Positions 41,057-50,084 of a stretch of DNA of 64,000 nucleotides are shown here, piece after piece. Under the pieces are notes generated by a model, which did not search any database, was not told where the DNA came from, and saw only the letters and a list, made by a program, of their open reading frames with translations. Both the position numbers and the translations under genes were made by a program. Each line of letters starts with the position of its first letter. Position 1 is the first letter of the stretch. Source of the DNA: DAOTWP01 sp034435675 (GTDB lineage Bacteria > Chloroflexota > Anaerolineae > Aggregatilineales > Phototrophicaceae); NCBI GenBank assembly GCA_034435675.1, contig DAOTWP010000382.1, positions 1-64,000 of the forward strand. The letters are read 5' to 3'.

Positions 41057-42202
41057 ATGCCCTACCGTATTCTCTTTGTCGCCGCGCTGCACCACCCGGC
41101 AGAACTGGACGCTGCGCGTGCGACTGCGGCTGTTCGCGGCGACCCTGCGCCCTTGTTTCCGCCCAGCATGGCGCAGCATCACTGGGAAACCGAACTGCGG
41201 GCGCGCGGGCACACGCTGGAGGTGTTTTATCGCAACGTTCCCGCGCTGGGGCGTGCCAGCGCACAGCGCCACAGCCAGCGGCTGACGCCCGGCAAAATCG
41301 CCGCCGCGATTGCCCAGCGCATCCCGGCGCAGGCAAACCCCGATTACCAACTGCGCAACCGCCGTTTGACCGCGCAGGCGCGGCAGTTCCGCCCGGACGT
41401 GCTGTGGGTTATGGGCGACAACCGCGAAATCTACCCCGAAACGCTGGCGCAAATCCGCCGCGAAACCGGCTGCAAGCTGCTGCTGGTCAGCGGGACCTCG
41501 CCGATTGTGTTCAGCAGCGCGGTGGAGCGCGCCGCCGCCCGGCTGGTTGACCTTGTGCTGGTCAGCGATTATTATCATGGCATTCAGTGGTTAGAACTGG
41601 GAGCAAAACGCATGGAGGTGCTGCCGCTGTCCGGTTGTGCGCCGCAGTTCCACCACCCCTACCCACTGACCGACAGCGAACGCGCCGCTTACACCTGTGA
41701 TATCGCCTTTGTCGGCACGCTGGTGCCGGACACGCTCTACAGCCGCAGGGTGCAGGCGCTGGAAGCCCTGCGCGAGTTTGACCTGGGCATCTGGAGCGTC
41801 CACGATGTCCCCGCCCCGCTGCGTCCATATGTGCGCCCCGGCGCAAACGGCAAAAAACCCCTGGGCGAGGAAATGCTCAAAATCCTCAGCGCGGCGAAGC
41901 TGACCGTCAATACGCATGGCGATTTTGTCTTCTGGGGCGGCAATCTGCGCCTGTTCGAGTCAGCGGGCGTGGGCTGCGCGCAGCTTGTCGAGGATTTGCC
42001 CGGCGTGCGCGCATGGTTCCCGCCAGATACGATTATCACCTACCGCGACATGGACGACCTGCGCGAACAGGTGCGCTACTACCTGGCACACGATGCCGAA
42101 CGGCAGGCGCTGGCAGACCGTGCCCGCACCCACGTTTACGCGCAGCACAGCTACGCGCAGCGCATGGCGCGGGCAGAAGCGTTGATTGCCGAATTGGGCT
42201 GA
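41057..42202 (+). CDS. CgeB/GT1-type glycosyltransferase
   Basis: 381 residues, start MPYRILFVAALHHPAE with AAGGAC upstream. The N-terminal Rossmann half has VLWVMGDNREIYPETL and LLLVSGTSPIVF; the C-terminal half has CDIAFVGTL, EMLKILSAAKLTVNTHGDF, RLFESAGVGCAQLVEDLPG and WFPPDTIITYRDMDDL, the family's nucleotide-sugar site and following helix. This matches spore-maturation CgeB-like glycosyltransferases (DUF3880-type). Soluble, probably transferring a sugar to a surface polymer. It converges with the hexapeptide transferase gene. Confidence 0.85.
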   Translation: MPYRILFVAALHHPAELDAARATAAVRGDPAPLFPPSMAQHHWETELRARGHTLEVFYRNVPALGRASAQRHSQRLTPGKIAAAIAQRIPAQANPDYQLRNRRLTAQARQFRPDVLWVMGDNREIYPETLAQIRRETGCKLLLVSGTSPIVFSSAVERAAARLVDLVLVSDYYHGIQWLELGAKRMEVLPLSGCAPQFHHPYPLTDSERAAYTCDIAFVGTLVPDTLYSRRVQALEALREFDLGIWSVHDVPAPLRPYVRPGANGKKPLGEEMLKILSAAKLTVNTHGDFVFWGGNLRLFESAGVGCAQLVEDLPGVRAWFPPDTIITYRDMDDLREQVRYYLAHDAERQALADRARTHVYAQHSYAQRMARAEALIAELG

Positions 42203-42218
42203 ACAGTTACGGCTCCGG

Positions 42219-42839
42219 TTATGGCTCTGGCGCGTATTCCGGCACGTTAGCGACATCGCCGATCACGCGCGCGGGGTTGCCCGCGACAATCGCCCCGGCG
42301 GGCACATCCTTTGTCACGACCGCGCCCGCGCCGACCAGCGCATTCGCCCCGATGACCACGCCGGGCAGCAGCGTGGCATTCGCCCCAACTTTCGCGCCGG
42401 ACTGCACATGCGCGCCCTTGAGCCGTTCCTTGACGCCGCGCGACAGTGGATAGCGGGCATTGGTAATCATCACGCCGGGTCCCAGCCAGCAGCCGCTTTC
42501 CAGAATGCTGTACTCAGGCACGAAAACGCGGCTGTGAATGCGCACATGGTCGTGAACGGTTACATGGTGTTCGATGATGCTGCTCGTGCCGATGCTGACA
42601 TGCGCGCCGATCTGATTCTGCTCGCGGATCATGACATGATGCCCGGTCTGGAACCCTGCGCCGATGCTGCTGCCTGCATAGATCACGGTGTGCGAACGGA
42701 TCACGCAGCCCGCGCCCAGCACCAGTGGCAGGTCACCGGGAGCTGCGCCGCGCGGCGGCTCCCCCAGAATCGCAAACAGCCCGACCACCGCATCCGGCGG
42801 CAGGGTGACATTCGGGTAGATATGACAGGATGGTGACAC
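42219..42839 (-). CDS. Hexapeptide-repeat acyltransferase (left-handed beta-helix)
   Basis: 206 residues from a GTG with SD GGGAGG 6 bases upstream; ATG 6 codons earlier has worse spacing. Consecutive hexapeptide repeats start at HIYPNVTLPPDAVVG, with GAGCVIRSHTVIYAGSSIGAGF, IGAHVSIGTSSIIEHHVTVHD and VGANATLLPGVVIGANALVG, and the closing GAIVAGNPARVIG typical of O-/N-acetyltransferases of the LbpA/NeuD group. It probably acetylates a sugar nucleotide or surface glycan. It lies 49 bases after the membrane-protein gene on the same strand. Confidence 0.9.
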   Translation of the reverse strand: MSPSCHIYPNVTLPPDAVVGLFAILGEPPRGAAPGDLPLVLGAGCVIRSHTVIYAGSSIGAGFQTGHHVMIREQNQIGAHVSIGTSSIIEHHVTVHDHVRIHSRVFVPEYSILESGCWLGPGVMITNARYPLSRGVKERLKGAHVQSGAKVGANATLLPGVVIGANALVGAGAVVTKDVPAGAIVAGNPARVIGDVANVPEYAPEP

Positions 42840-42888
42840 GCAAAACCTCCCTTGCATACAGGATAGATACCCAGGCGCACCGCGACTG

Positions 42889-43851
42889 TCACAGCGCACC
42901 CCGCTGCCGCAGCAGCCGCGCCGCCAGCCGCAGAAATGCCCAAGTGAACAGGGCATAAAGCGCCGCCGCCAGCAGCAGGGCAGCCCCGATACTCGCGCCA
43001 ACCAAAACGATCACAGGAACATTCACCAGCATAATCGCGACCAGCCCGGCGCTCAGCAGCGTGCCGTTGTCCAGCAGCGTGACTGCCAACCCCATAGTCA
43101 ACAGGTCATATGCCGCCAGCCCGATGGTGTCAAATGCGCCGCCATTTGTCCCCGAAACATCGAACAGATACGGGCGCAGCAGCACCGTAAAGACCACAAA
43201 AATCAGCGCGCTCGCCAGCAACAGCGCTGCCGTGCGCAAAATCAGCCCCAACGCAAAATTGAGTGCCGGGCTGAATGTCAGCATGCCTGCCATAACGCCC
43301 GCTGCTGCGGTGAAGTACAGATTGGCGCGGGTGAACAGCCACAAACAACCTGCCGCCAGCACCAGCCCCACCAGCAGCCCGCCGCATAGGGCGTCTGTGA
43401 ATGACAGCAGTGAAAACGCCGCCAGCACCGCGATCCCCAGCATGAGCAGCCCAAAACGCAGCAGAAACAGGGTCAGATAGGCATCGCGCCGCAGGTCGAT
43501 TGTCGCCCACCAGCCGCTGCGCACCAGCACATCGGCGTCAATGCCAGTCATGAGCAGCGTATCCCAGCGTTCGCCGCGTTTTTCTTGCAGCAGCCCGCCG
43601 CTTGCTGCCAGCAGCACACGCCATTGCAGCCACAAACTATACAACAGCACGCCAACCGCCGGGATGACCAGCGGTGCACTGGCAATCACCAGTACAAACG
43701 CCCCGGCAAACCCTACAATCACCATCAGGATCAGCAGAATGCCCCACCCGCGCGCCAGCGGCGCGTCTCGCTGGCGTGCCTGCCGCCGCAGTTCCCATGC
43801 ATACAGTGCCGGTGCTGTGGCACTTTTATCAAACTGCCGCCAGAGGCGCAT
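42889..43851 (-). CDS. Multispanning membrane protein (ABC-2-like)
   Basis: 320 residues from MRLWRQF, SD AAAGG; the frame extends 36 codons without SD. Eight to nine hydrophobic segments are visible (first about residues 35-80). A cytoplasmic loop LLQEKRGERWDTLLMTGIDAD resembles the EKRxGTWELL loop of ABC-2 permeases, but no ATP-binding partner gene is adjacent. It may be a transporter subunit or a polymer synthesis helper for the neighbouring glycosyltransferases. Function not assigned. Confidence 0.65.
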   Translation of the reverse strand: MRLWRQFDKSATAPALYAWELRRQARQRDAPLARGWGILLILMVIVGFAGAFVLVIASAPLVIPAVGVLLYSLWLQWRVLLAASGGLLQEKRGERWDTLLMTGIDADVLVRSGWWATIDLRRDAYLTLFLLRFGLLMLGIAVLAAFSLLSFTDALCGGLLVGLVLAAGCLWLFTRANLYFTAAAGVMAGMLTFSPALNFALGLILRTAALLLASALIFVVFTVLLRPYLFDVSGTNGGAFDTIGLAAYDLLTMGLAVTLLDNGTLLSAGLVAIMLVNVPVIVLVGASIGAALLLAAALYALFTWAFLRLAARLLRQRGAL

Positions 43852-44134
43852 AGGCTGCCTTTCGTTTCTTCCAACCCGATTATTATCCTGTGGGCGCAGC
43901 GGAATTGGAAGTAACGTCCTTGAATCAGTACACGGTGTGTGGGCAAACCGGCGTGACAAAGCTCACCAGCGCAGTGATGACAGCGTGCCTTGCGCAGACT
44001 GCCCCGCGCGGCTTATAAACATTCGGCGGGGTTTGTGCACTGTGTCGAAAAAAAGTGGCGAACATTGCGGCGCAGTGTCCAATCGCGCGACAAATTCCCG
44101 ATTTACACTGAATGGGGCAAAGTTCCAGCGGACT

Positions 44135-44177
44135 TGTTATAATCTGGGACGTAGGGACATCCGGCCTGGTCGGATGT
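44135..44177 (+). promoter_or_regulatory. Extended -10 promoter and leader hairpin of the liv operon
   Basis: TGTTATAAT (44135-44143) is a perfect extended -10 (TGNTATAAT); no -35 is needed or seen. About 15 bases downstream, ACATCCG (44157-44163) pairs with CGGATGT (44171-44177). The rest of the 409-base gap 43852-44260 shows no gene; the leader is about 110 bases. Confidence 0.6.
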
Positions 44178-44260
44178 GTGGGCGAGCTGTACCGCTGCCC
44201 GCAGCCTATGCCGAACCTTCACCTCAAAAGTAGTGGTCTTGTTCATGGAGGATATCTGCT

Positions 44261-45568
44261 ATGCGTAAAGTGTTGTTTGTACTGCTGCTGATTTGCGCAT
44301 TGTCGCTGGGCGTCGTCGGCGCGCAGGACGCTGAGCCAATTCGCATTGGCATCCTGACCGACCTTTCGGGCTGGCTGTCCATTTATGGCGTGGAACAGAT
44401 TAACGGCTTCCAGCTTGGGCTGGTTTATGCTGCCGGGTTGGATCCCGCCAACTACGAGACCATCGAAGATGCGATGGCGGATGTCACCGTCGCGGGTCGC
44501 CCGATTGAACTCGTGATTCAGGACTACGGCAGCGAAAATCCGGCGGCAGACGCCGATAACGCCGTCGCCGGGGCACGCGAACTGGTCGAGTCCGAATTTG
44601 TGGACATCGTCGTTGGCACGCCCAACAGCGGTGCGGCAGTCGCCGTGCAGGCGTTGATGGGTCCCGATAATTACGACACGATCTTCATGGCAGGACCTGC
44701 TGCTGCGCCGACGCTTACGGGCGAAACCTTTAACCTGAACACCTTCCGTGTGTGCCGCAACACCGACCAGGACGCGCTGGCATTCGCCACAATTGCCGAC
44801 CAGTTCGGCACCAACTACGTCATTCTGGCAGTTGACACGGCGTTCGGGCGCGGTACCGCTGCGGCATTCGAAACGGCGTTGGGCGCGCGCGGCATCACTT
44901 TCGTCGCCCCGACCATCTATGCTCCGTCCGAAACCACCGACTTCACGCCATACTTGCAGCAGGTACTGGACAGTGGTGCCGACACGCTCATCCAGATCTG
45001 GGCAGGCGCGGGCGCTGTGGCACTGACGCAGCAGACGGTTGAACTGGGTGTTGCCGAACGCATGAATGTTGTCGGTGGCACGAACAGCAATGACATCGTC
45101 GCCGCCGTGCCGCCGCTGGAAGGCAGCGTTGCCTATATCGTCTACAACTACACCCTGCCGGACACCGAAATCAACACCTGGATGACCGACGCGCACCTGA
45201 AATTCTTCACCAACCCGGTCACCGGCGCGCCGGATGTGCCCGACCTGTTCACCGAATGCTCCTTCGCCAGCGCACAGGCGCTCTATCTGGGGCTGGAAGC
45301 CACCGAAGGCGACCCGCTGCCTGAGTCGATGATCCCGGCGCTGGAAGGGCTGACCTGGGAAGGTCCGAAGGGCACGTACTTCATCCGTCCGGGTGACCAT
45401 CAGACACTCGCTCCGCTGTACATCATCCGCTTCCTGGGCGTGGGCGAAGACGGTCTGCCGCAGTACGAACTGATCGCGGAGGTGAGCGCAGAAGAAGCCG
45501 CACCGCCGTGCCGCCTGGTAGATCCATTTGCCGAGCGCTGCGAAATGAATGAGATGGGCGGGGAATAA
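44261..45568 (+). CDS. livJ: Branched-chain amino acid/amide ABC transporter substrate-binding protein
   Basis: 435 residues, SD GGAGG. Signal peptide to VVGAQD, no lipobox. The periplasmic-binding fold type I has IRIGILTDLSGWLSIYGVEQING at the start, ELVESEFVDIVVGTPNSGAAV, YVILAVDTAFGRGTAAAFETAL and ADTLIQIWAGAGAVALTQQ. It binds leucine-type amino acids, amides or urea-like ligands; the ligand cannot be decided. It begins the operon livJ-G-F-H-M. Its stop codon lies in a hairpin loop, and more hairpins follow before livG. Confidence 0.93.
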   Translation: MRKVLFVLLLICALSLGVVGAQDAEPIRIGILTDLSGWLSIYGVEQINGFQLGLVYAAGLDPANYETIEDAMADVTVAGRPIELVIQDYGSENPAADADNAVAGARELVESEFVDIVVGTPNSGAAVAVQALMGPDNYDTIFMAGPAAAPTLTGETFNLNTFRVCRNTDQDALAFATIADQFGTNYVILAVDTAFGRGTAAAFETALGARGITFVAPTIYAPSETTDFTPYLQQVLDSGADTLIQIWAGAGAVALTQQTVELGVAERMNVVGGTNSNDIVAAVPPLEGSVAYIVYNYTLPDTEINTWMTDAHLKFFTNPVTGAPDVPDLFTECSFASAQALYLGLEATEGDPLPESMIPALEGLTWEGPKGTYFIRPGDHQTLAPLYIIRFLGVGEDGLPQYELIAEVSAEEAAPPCRLVDPFAERCEMNEMGGE

Positions 45569-45772
45569 GTTTCCCCGCGTCTGGACAGGGGGCGACGCAA
45601 CACATCGCCCCCTGCTGCCTACCCGGCTGCCGTCTGCTGTGCAGGGGCGCAGCCGGCTTTCCCCCAGTGGGGAAACGCTTGAATAAACTCGGAACTTTCG
45701 CCTGCTGAGCAAATGCTTGCCTGAACCAGGGAAATTAATCGGCTTATCCGCAGACAGCATACAGGCGAAAGT
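45558..45772 (+). other. Hairpin-rich livJ-livG spacer (RNA structure cluster)
   Basis: Four stem-loops in a row: GCGGGGAA/TTCCCCGC (45558-45578, stop codon in the loop), CAGGGGGCGA/TCGCCCCCTG (45586-45614, 10 bp), TTTCCCC/GGGGAAA (45658-45675) and ACTTTCGCCTG/CAGGCGAAAGT (45694-45704 with 45762-45772, 11 bp around 57 bases). This pattern resembles the processing and stabilising elements that keep binding-protein mRNA high relative to the transporter, or a partial terminator. Confidence 0.6.
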
Positions 45773-45812
45773 CCTGATACAGATAATTTCTCATCATCTC
45801 TGGAAAACTAAA

Positions 45813-46601
45813 ATGACTGACGTTATTCTGGAAGCCCGGGACCTGCGCAAACAGTTTGGCGGGCTGGTCGCAGTGGACGGCGTCAGCCTGAGCGTCCAGC
45901 GCGGCAGTGTCCACAGCATCATTGGACCCAATGGGGCAGGCAAAACAACCTTCTTTAACCTGCTGACCGGCAAATACAAGCCCAATACCGGCACTGTAGT
46001 GTTTAAAGGGCAGGACATCACCCATCTGCCAGTTCACAGACGAGCGCATCTAGGATTAGGGCGTTCGTTCCAGATTACCAACATTTTCCCCAACCTGACC
46101 GTCCTCGAAAATGTCCGGCTGGCAGTGCAGGCACTTAGCAAGGTGAACTTCCGCATGTATCGCGGTGCCGACAGCTACCGGCAGTTCATTGAGCGCGCTT
46201 ATGAAGCACTGGCGCTGGTGGGCTTAAGCGGCGAGGCAATGCAGCTCGCCTCCACCCTGCCGCACGGCGGCAAGCGCAAACTTGAGTTGGCGATTCTGCT
46301 GGCGCCCGACCCGGACGTGCTGCTGCTGGACGAACCCACAGCGGGCATGGCGTCCGAACAGGTGCCGGAACTGCTGCACACGATTGATGCGATCCGCCGG
46401 GCAGGTAACAAAACGATTGTGCTGGTGGAACATAACATGAATGTGGTCATGGGCATCAGCGACATCATTACCGTGATGAACCTCGGCAAGCGGCTGGCAG
46501 AAGGCACGCCCGCCGAAATCGCCGCTAACCAGATCGTCCAGCGCGTTTATCTGGGTGAACTGTATGATTTGTCCGAAGTCGGAGGCGCGCATGGCAGCTA
46601 A
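45813..46601 (+). CDS. livG: Branched-chain amino acid ABC transporter ATP-binding protein LivG
   Basis: 262 residues starting MTDVILEARDLRKQFGGL. Walker A GPNGAGKTT, signature LPHGGKRKLELAILL, Walker B VLLLDEPTAGM and the switch His in VLVEHNM are intact. It is one of two nucleotide-binding subunits of the HAAT transporter. The last 11 bases overlap livF, so the two are translationally coupled. Start chosen by the family; the upstream SD (GGAAAA) is weak. Confidence 0.95.
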   Translation: MTDVILEARDLRKQFGGLVAVDGVSLSVQRGSVHSIIGPNGAGKTTFFNLLTGKYKPNTGTVVFKGQDITHLPVHRRAHLGLGRSFQITNIFPNLTVLENVRLAVQALSKVNFRMYRGADSYRQFIERAYEALALVGLSGEAMQLASTLPHGGKRKLELAILLAPDPDVLLLDEPTAGMASEQVPELLHTIDAIRRAGNKTIVLVEHNMNVVMGISDIITVMNLGKRLAEGTPAEIAANQIVQRVYLGELYDLSEVGGAHGS

Positions 46602-47307
46602 CGGCGATATCCTGCTGCGGGTAGATCACATTCACACGTTTATCGGGCAGTTTCACATTCTGGAGGGCGTGTCTGTTGAAGTCCCGCGCGGCAGCATTAC
46701 GGTACTGCTGGGGCGCAACGGCGCGGGCAAAACCACGACGCTGCGCAGCATTATGGGCATTACCCCGCCTGCTCAAGGCGCTATTGTATTTGATGGCGTA
46801 TCGCTGGTGGGCAAACGTCCTTTTGCCATCGCGCAGATGGGCATCGGCTATGTGCCGGAACACCGGGCGATTTTCAAGGGGCTGACGGTGCGCGAAAATC
46901 TGGAAGTTGCCAGACGCCAGCGCGATGACCTTGAAAAACGGCTGGATTTCATCTTTGACATCTTCCCCGACCTCAAACGCCTGTATCACCTCGACGGCGG
47001 GCAGCTTTCTGGCGGGCAGCAGCAGATGCTGGCGGTGGCGCGTGCGCTCGTCCCGGATAACATACTGCTGCTGATTGACGAACCCAGCGAAGGTCTCGCG
47101 CCGGTCATTATTGAACAGATGATGGAAGCGATTCGGCGGCTTTCCGCGCAGACGACGGTGCTGCTGGTGGAGCAGAATTTCCGCGTTGCCAGCCAGCTTG
47201 CCGACCGCTATGTGATTATTGACGACGGGCACAGTGTTACACGGGGGTTGATACCGGAACTGGTGGCTGACCCGGCACTCATTCAGAAATATCTTGGGGT
47301 GGCATGA
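46591..47307 (+). CDS. livF: Branched-chain amino acid ABC transporter ATP-binding protein LivF
   Basis: 238 residues, SD GGAGG 4 bases before ATG. Walker A GRNGAGKTT, signature LSGGQQQMLAVARAL, Walker B ILLIDEPSEGL and switch His region LLVEQNF are all present. It pairs with LivG to energise the permease. It overlaps livG at its start and livH by four bases at its end (ATGA). Confidence 0.95.
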   Translation: MAANGDILLRVDHIHTFIGQFHILEGVSVEVPRGSITVLLGRNGAGKTTTLRSIMGITPPAQGAIVFDGVSLVGKRPFAIAQMGIGYVPEHRAIFKGLTVRENLEVARRQRDDLEKRLDFIFDIFPDLKRLYHLDGGQLSGGQQQMLAVARALVPDNILLLIDEPSEGLAPVIIEQMMEAIRRLSAQTTVLLVEQNFRVASQLADRYVIIDDGHSVTRGLIPELVADPALIQKYLGVA

Positions 47308-48569
47308 TGAGCGAACAGAGTTCGGGCGCACAACGCTCACTGAGGCAGCAGTTTCCTTTTCTCAACATCCAGTCCACCCCGGCTCTGGTGGCGCTGCTGA
47401 TTATCGGGCTGCTGCTGTTTGCGCTGCTGGCAGCCAACGGCGATCTGGGCAGCTTTGGGCTGACCGTCACTTCCGGCTTGTTTCGCGCGATGCTGTTGTT
47501 TCTCGTCGCTTCCGGGCTGTCAATCATCTTCGGGCTGATGGATGTGCTCAACTTCGCGCAGGGGTCGCTGTTCATGATCGGCGCGTATATCACGCTCGAT
47601 TATGTACATCCTAACCTGCCGGTCGGTCTGTCGCCGCTGGCGAACTCGTTCCCGACTGAAAGCCTGCTGTTCCTGATCTGCATCGGCGTGGTGGTCTATT
47701 TCACGCTGCGCAGCCTGGAAACGCTGCGCAACCTGTCGCCCGTGTACGGTGAGCGCTGGCTGCAAGTGCTGTTTGTGGTCACGCTGCTTGTGGCAATGAT
47801 CTACGGCGATGGCGTGGTGGGCAGCATTGTGGATCCCAATCTTCGCGTGCTGATTGCGCTGCTCAGCGCGGCGCTGGTCGGGGCGGCACTGGGCGTGGTG
47901 CTGGAACGTGGGCTGCTGCGCCCGCTGTACGCCCGCCCGATTTTCCAGCTTGTGCTCACCTTCGGGGTTGCCATTGTCTTCGGTGAACTGGCGCGTGCCA
48001 TCTGGGGCACTGCGGCGCAGACATGGTTACAGCCGTTTGCGCTGTTCAATTCCAGTGTCAACGATACCAGCACCTATTTTGTGCTCTTTGGTCAGCGCTT
48101 CAGCATCTATCGGCTGTTCATCATCTTCGTTGGCTTTTTGCTGATGGTGCTGGTGATTCTGCTGCTGCGCCGCACGCGCACAGGCATTGTCATCCGCGCG
48201 GGCGTGGAAGACAGTGCGATGGTCGAGGCGCTGGGCATCAACGTTCGGCTGGTGTTTACGCTGGTCTTTACGCTGGGCTGCGCCGTCGCCGCGCTGGGCG
48301 GCGGGGTTGCTGCACCGTTTCTGGGGGTCAATCTCGGTCTGGGCAACGCCTTCCTGCTGCAAGCGATTGCGGTGGTGGTGCTGGGCGGGCTGGGCAGTTA
48401 CGAAGGGACGGCAGTCGGCAGCATTCTGGTTGGGCTGGCAGTCGCAGTCGTCACCGATTTCACGGCACAGGCGTCCATTAACCAGCCGGTCTGGGGCAGC
48501 ATTACGCCCATGCTCCTGCTGATTCTGGTGCTGCTGCTGCGTCCAAGCGGGTTGTTTGGGAAGGAATAG
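47304..48569 (+). CDS. livH: Branched-chain amino acid ABC transporter permease LivH (extended)
   Basis: 421 residues, about 120 more than typical LivH. The N-terminal pair of helices and the family motif MDVLNFAQGSLFMIGAYI are present, as are ERGLLRPLYARPI, TGIVIRAGVEDSAMVEALGINVR and VVVLGGLGSYEGTAVGS. The extra length is an insertion at about residues 100-185 with additional hydrophobic stretches (LLFLICIGVVVYFTL, LQVLFVVTLLVAMIY). Forms the translocation channel with LivM. The start at 47304 overlaps the livF stop. Confidence 0.93.
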   Translation: MMSEQSSGAQRSLRQQFPFLNIQSTPALVALLIIGLLLFALLAANGDLGSFGLTVTSGLFRAMLLFLVASGLSIIFGLMDVLNFAQGSLFMIGAYITLDYVHPNLPVGLSPLANSFPTESLLFLICIGVVVYFTLRSLETLRNLSPVYGERWLQVLFVVTLLVAMIYGDGVVGSIVDPNLRVLIALLSAALVGAALGVVLERGLLRPLYARPIFQLVLTFGVAIVFGELARAIWGTAAQTWLQPFALFNSSVNDTSTYFVLFGQRFSIYRLFIIFVGFLLMVLVILLLRRTRTGIVIRAGVEDSAMVEALGINVRLVFTLVFTLGCAVAALGGGVAAPFLGVNLGLGNAFLLQAIAVVVLGGLGSYEGTAVGSILVGLAVAVVTDFTAQASINQPVWGSITPMLLLILVLLLRPSGLFGKE

Positions 48570-48572
48570 ACC

Positions 48573-49709
48573 ATGACGACGACGACTCAAAACCCGCTGG
48601 CGCGCCTGCTGCGTGGAAACTGGGGCTATCTGCTGCTGCTGGCGGTACTGATCCTGCTGCCGCATCTCATCGGCTGGCTGACGGGCGAAGGTCCATTTGG
48701 TATGGAGATTCGCGGGCGGATGCGTCCCTCTGCGGGGGCGTCCATTTTCTGGCAGGGCATCATGGTCGAAGTGTTTGTGCTGGCGATTCTGGCGCTCAGC
48801 TATAACCTGATGTTCGGCTTCACCGGCGTCATCTCCTTCGGGCACGCGCTGTTCTTCGGCATGGGCGGCTATGCGATGGGCATCGTGCTGGAATACAGCG
48901 GCTGGCAGTCGGAAATCGCGCTGGCAGCCGGGGTGATTTTCGGGCTGGTGCTGTCGGGGGTGGTTGGCTTTGTGATTGCGCTGGTCTCGCTGCGGCTGCG
49001 CGGTGTGTACTTCGCCATTTTCACACTGGCAGTTGCAGAGATGTTTGCCATCTTTGTCGCCCGCTGGCAGTTCACCAACGCCGAGGACGGCTTTCCGGTT
49101 GCCAACGCGCCTGCGATTCTGAACCCTGTCAATAACCGCCTAGTGTTTTACTATCTGGCGCTGTTTTTTGTGGTGTTCACCTTCCTGTTCATTCGCCGCC
49201 TGATGAATTCTCCCACCGGGCGTGTGCTGCTGGCGATCCGCGAGAACGAGGAACGCGCCAAAGCCATTGGCTTTGATACCCTGCGCTATAAGCTGCTGGC
49301 GATCACGCTGGCAAGCATGATGGCGGCGGGGGCGGGTATGGTCAATGTGCTGTTCACCATCAAGGTGGGTCCGGAAATCGCCGGGGTATCCTACACCGTT
49401 GATCCGCTGCTGATGACGATTATCGGCGGCATCGGCACATTTAACGGTCCGTGGATTGGCGCGGCAGGACTGCACCTGAGCGAACGCATTCTCAACCGTG
49501 AATTTGACATCGGTGGCATAGTCCTGAACATCGGGCAGTACTGGTCGCTGATTCTGGGCGTCGCCTTCATCGCGGTCGTGCTGATCTTCCCCAGCGGCAT
49601 TGTGGGCAGTATCAGCCAGTGGCGGATGAAGCGCCGTCTGCGCCGGGCACAGCAGGCAGCACCCCCCACACCGCCCGCTGCTGCTCCTCAACCGGAAACA
49701 GCAGGCTGA
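48573..49709 (+). CDS. livM: Branched-chain amino acid ABC transporter permease LivM
   Basis: 378 residues, three bases after livH. The family motif LSYNLMFGFTGVISFGHALFFGMGGYA, RLRGVYFAIFTLAVAEM, GRVLLAIRENEERAKAIGFDTLRYK and IIGGIGTFNGPWIGAAG are complete. It ends with an Arg/Ala/Pro-rich cytoplasmic tail. It is the last gene of the operon, followed by a clear intrinsic terminator. Confidence 0.95.
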   Translation: MTTTTQNPLARLLRGNWGYLLLLAVLILLPHLIGWLTGEGPFGMEIRGRMRPSAGASIFWQGIMVEVFVLAILALSYNLMFGFTGVISFGHALFFGMGGYAMGIVLEYSGWQSEIALAAGVIFGLVLSGVVGFVIALVSLRLRGVYFAIFTLAVAEMFAIFVARWQFTNAEDGFPVANAPAILNPVNNRLVFYYLALFFVVFTFLFIRRLMNSPTGRVLLAIRENEERAKAIGFDTLRYKLLAITLASMMAAGAGMVNVLFTIKVGPEIAGVSYTVDPLLMTIIGGIGTFNGPWIGAAGLHLSERILNREFDIGGIVLNIGQYWSLILGVAFIAVVLIFPSGIVGSISQWRMKRRLRRAQQAAPPTPPAAAPQPETAG

Positions 49710-49772
49710 GGCAGGATAACGCAGTTCCGGCGGTTTTCGTCATCTACATGCAATTGAAATCGGCACAGCAAG

Positions 49773-49801
49773 AAGCAGGCACTGCGCCTGCTTTTTATTT
49801 T
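49773..49801 (+). terminator. Intrinsic terminator of the liv operon
   Basis: AAGCAGGC (49773-49780) pairs with GCCTGCTT (49786-49793) over a 5-base loop (ACTGC), followed by TTTTATTTTG. This is the clearest rho-independent terminator in the window. Confidence 0.9.
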
Positions 49802-49846
49802 GCTTAAGACTTACGACGCAGCTTACAGGATGGCAATGCTATTTTA

Positions 49847-49862
49847 TGTGACAGATTTCACA
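49847..49862. promoter_or_regulatory. CRP/FNR-type palindrome
   Basis: TGTGACAGATTTCACA is a perfect TGTGA-N6-TCACA, with AT-rich flanks (TTA before, ATT after) like a CRP site. It lies 45 bases after the liv terminator, 29 bases before the fold-back element and 259 bases before the next gene. Confidence 0.5.
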
Positions 49863-49890
49863 ATTGATCCTAGAATCAGATTAAGTGTCT

Positions 49891-50084
49891 ATCCGTAAAC
49901 CGGTTTTCCTGAACAAGGGGATTGTGCGCTTTAACGATTAAATCCGGAGAACAAGGGCGGACATGCGCTGCGCTTAGTCCTCCCCTACGAACCGTAGGTT
50001 GTGTAGGGTGCGGACTAACGGCGCCTGCGCCTGCATGTCCGCTCAAACTGCATCATCCCCTTGTTTGCGTTTACGGAAAGCTAC
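49891..50084 (+). repeat. Fold-back repeat element, copy B, flanked by 9-base direct repeats
   Basis: TAAGTGTCT lies on both sides (49882-49890 and 50085-50093), like a target-site duplication. Left end ATCCGTAAAC (49891-49900) with GAACAAGGGGATT, right end CATCCCCTTGTTTGC plus GTTTACGGA (50054 to 50077) are inverted copies. Inside, GCGGACATGC/GCATGTCCGC (49957-49966, 50033-50042), TTAGTCC/GGACTAA and CCCTAC/GTAGGG nest. The ends match the element at 18325-18462. It encodes no protein and lies upstream of the gene at 50121; most of the gap 49710-50120 is this element. Confidence 0.62.

Noticed and set aside
44150..44260. A riboswitch in the liv leader
   Set aside because: Only one 7-bp stem is obvious and the bases match no riboswitch core I know, so I call it a leader hairpin only.
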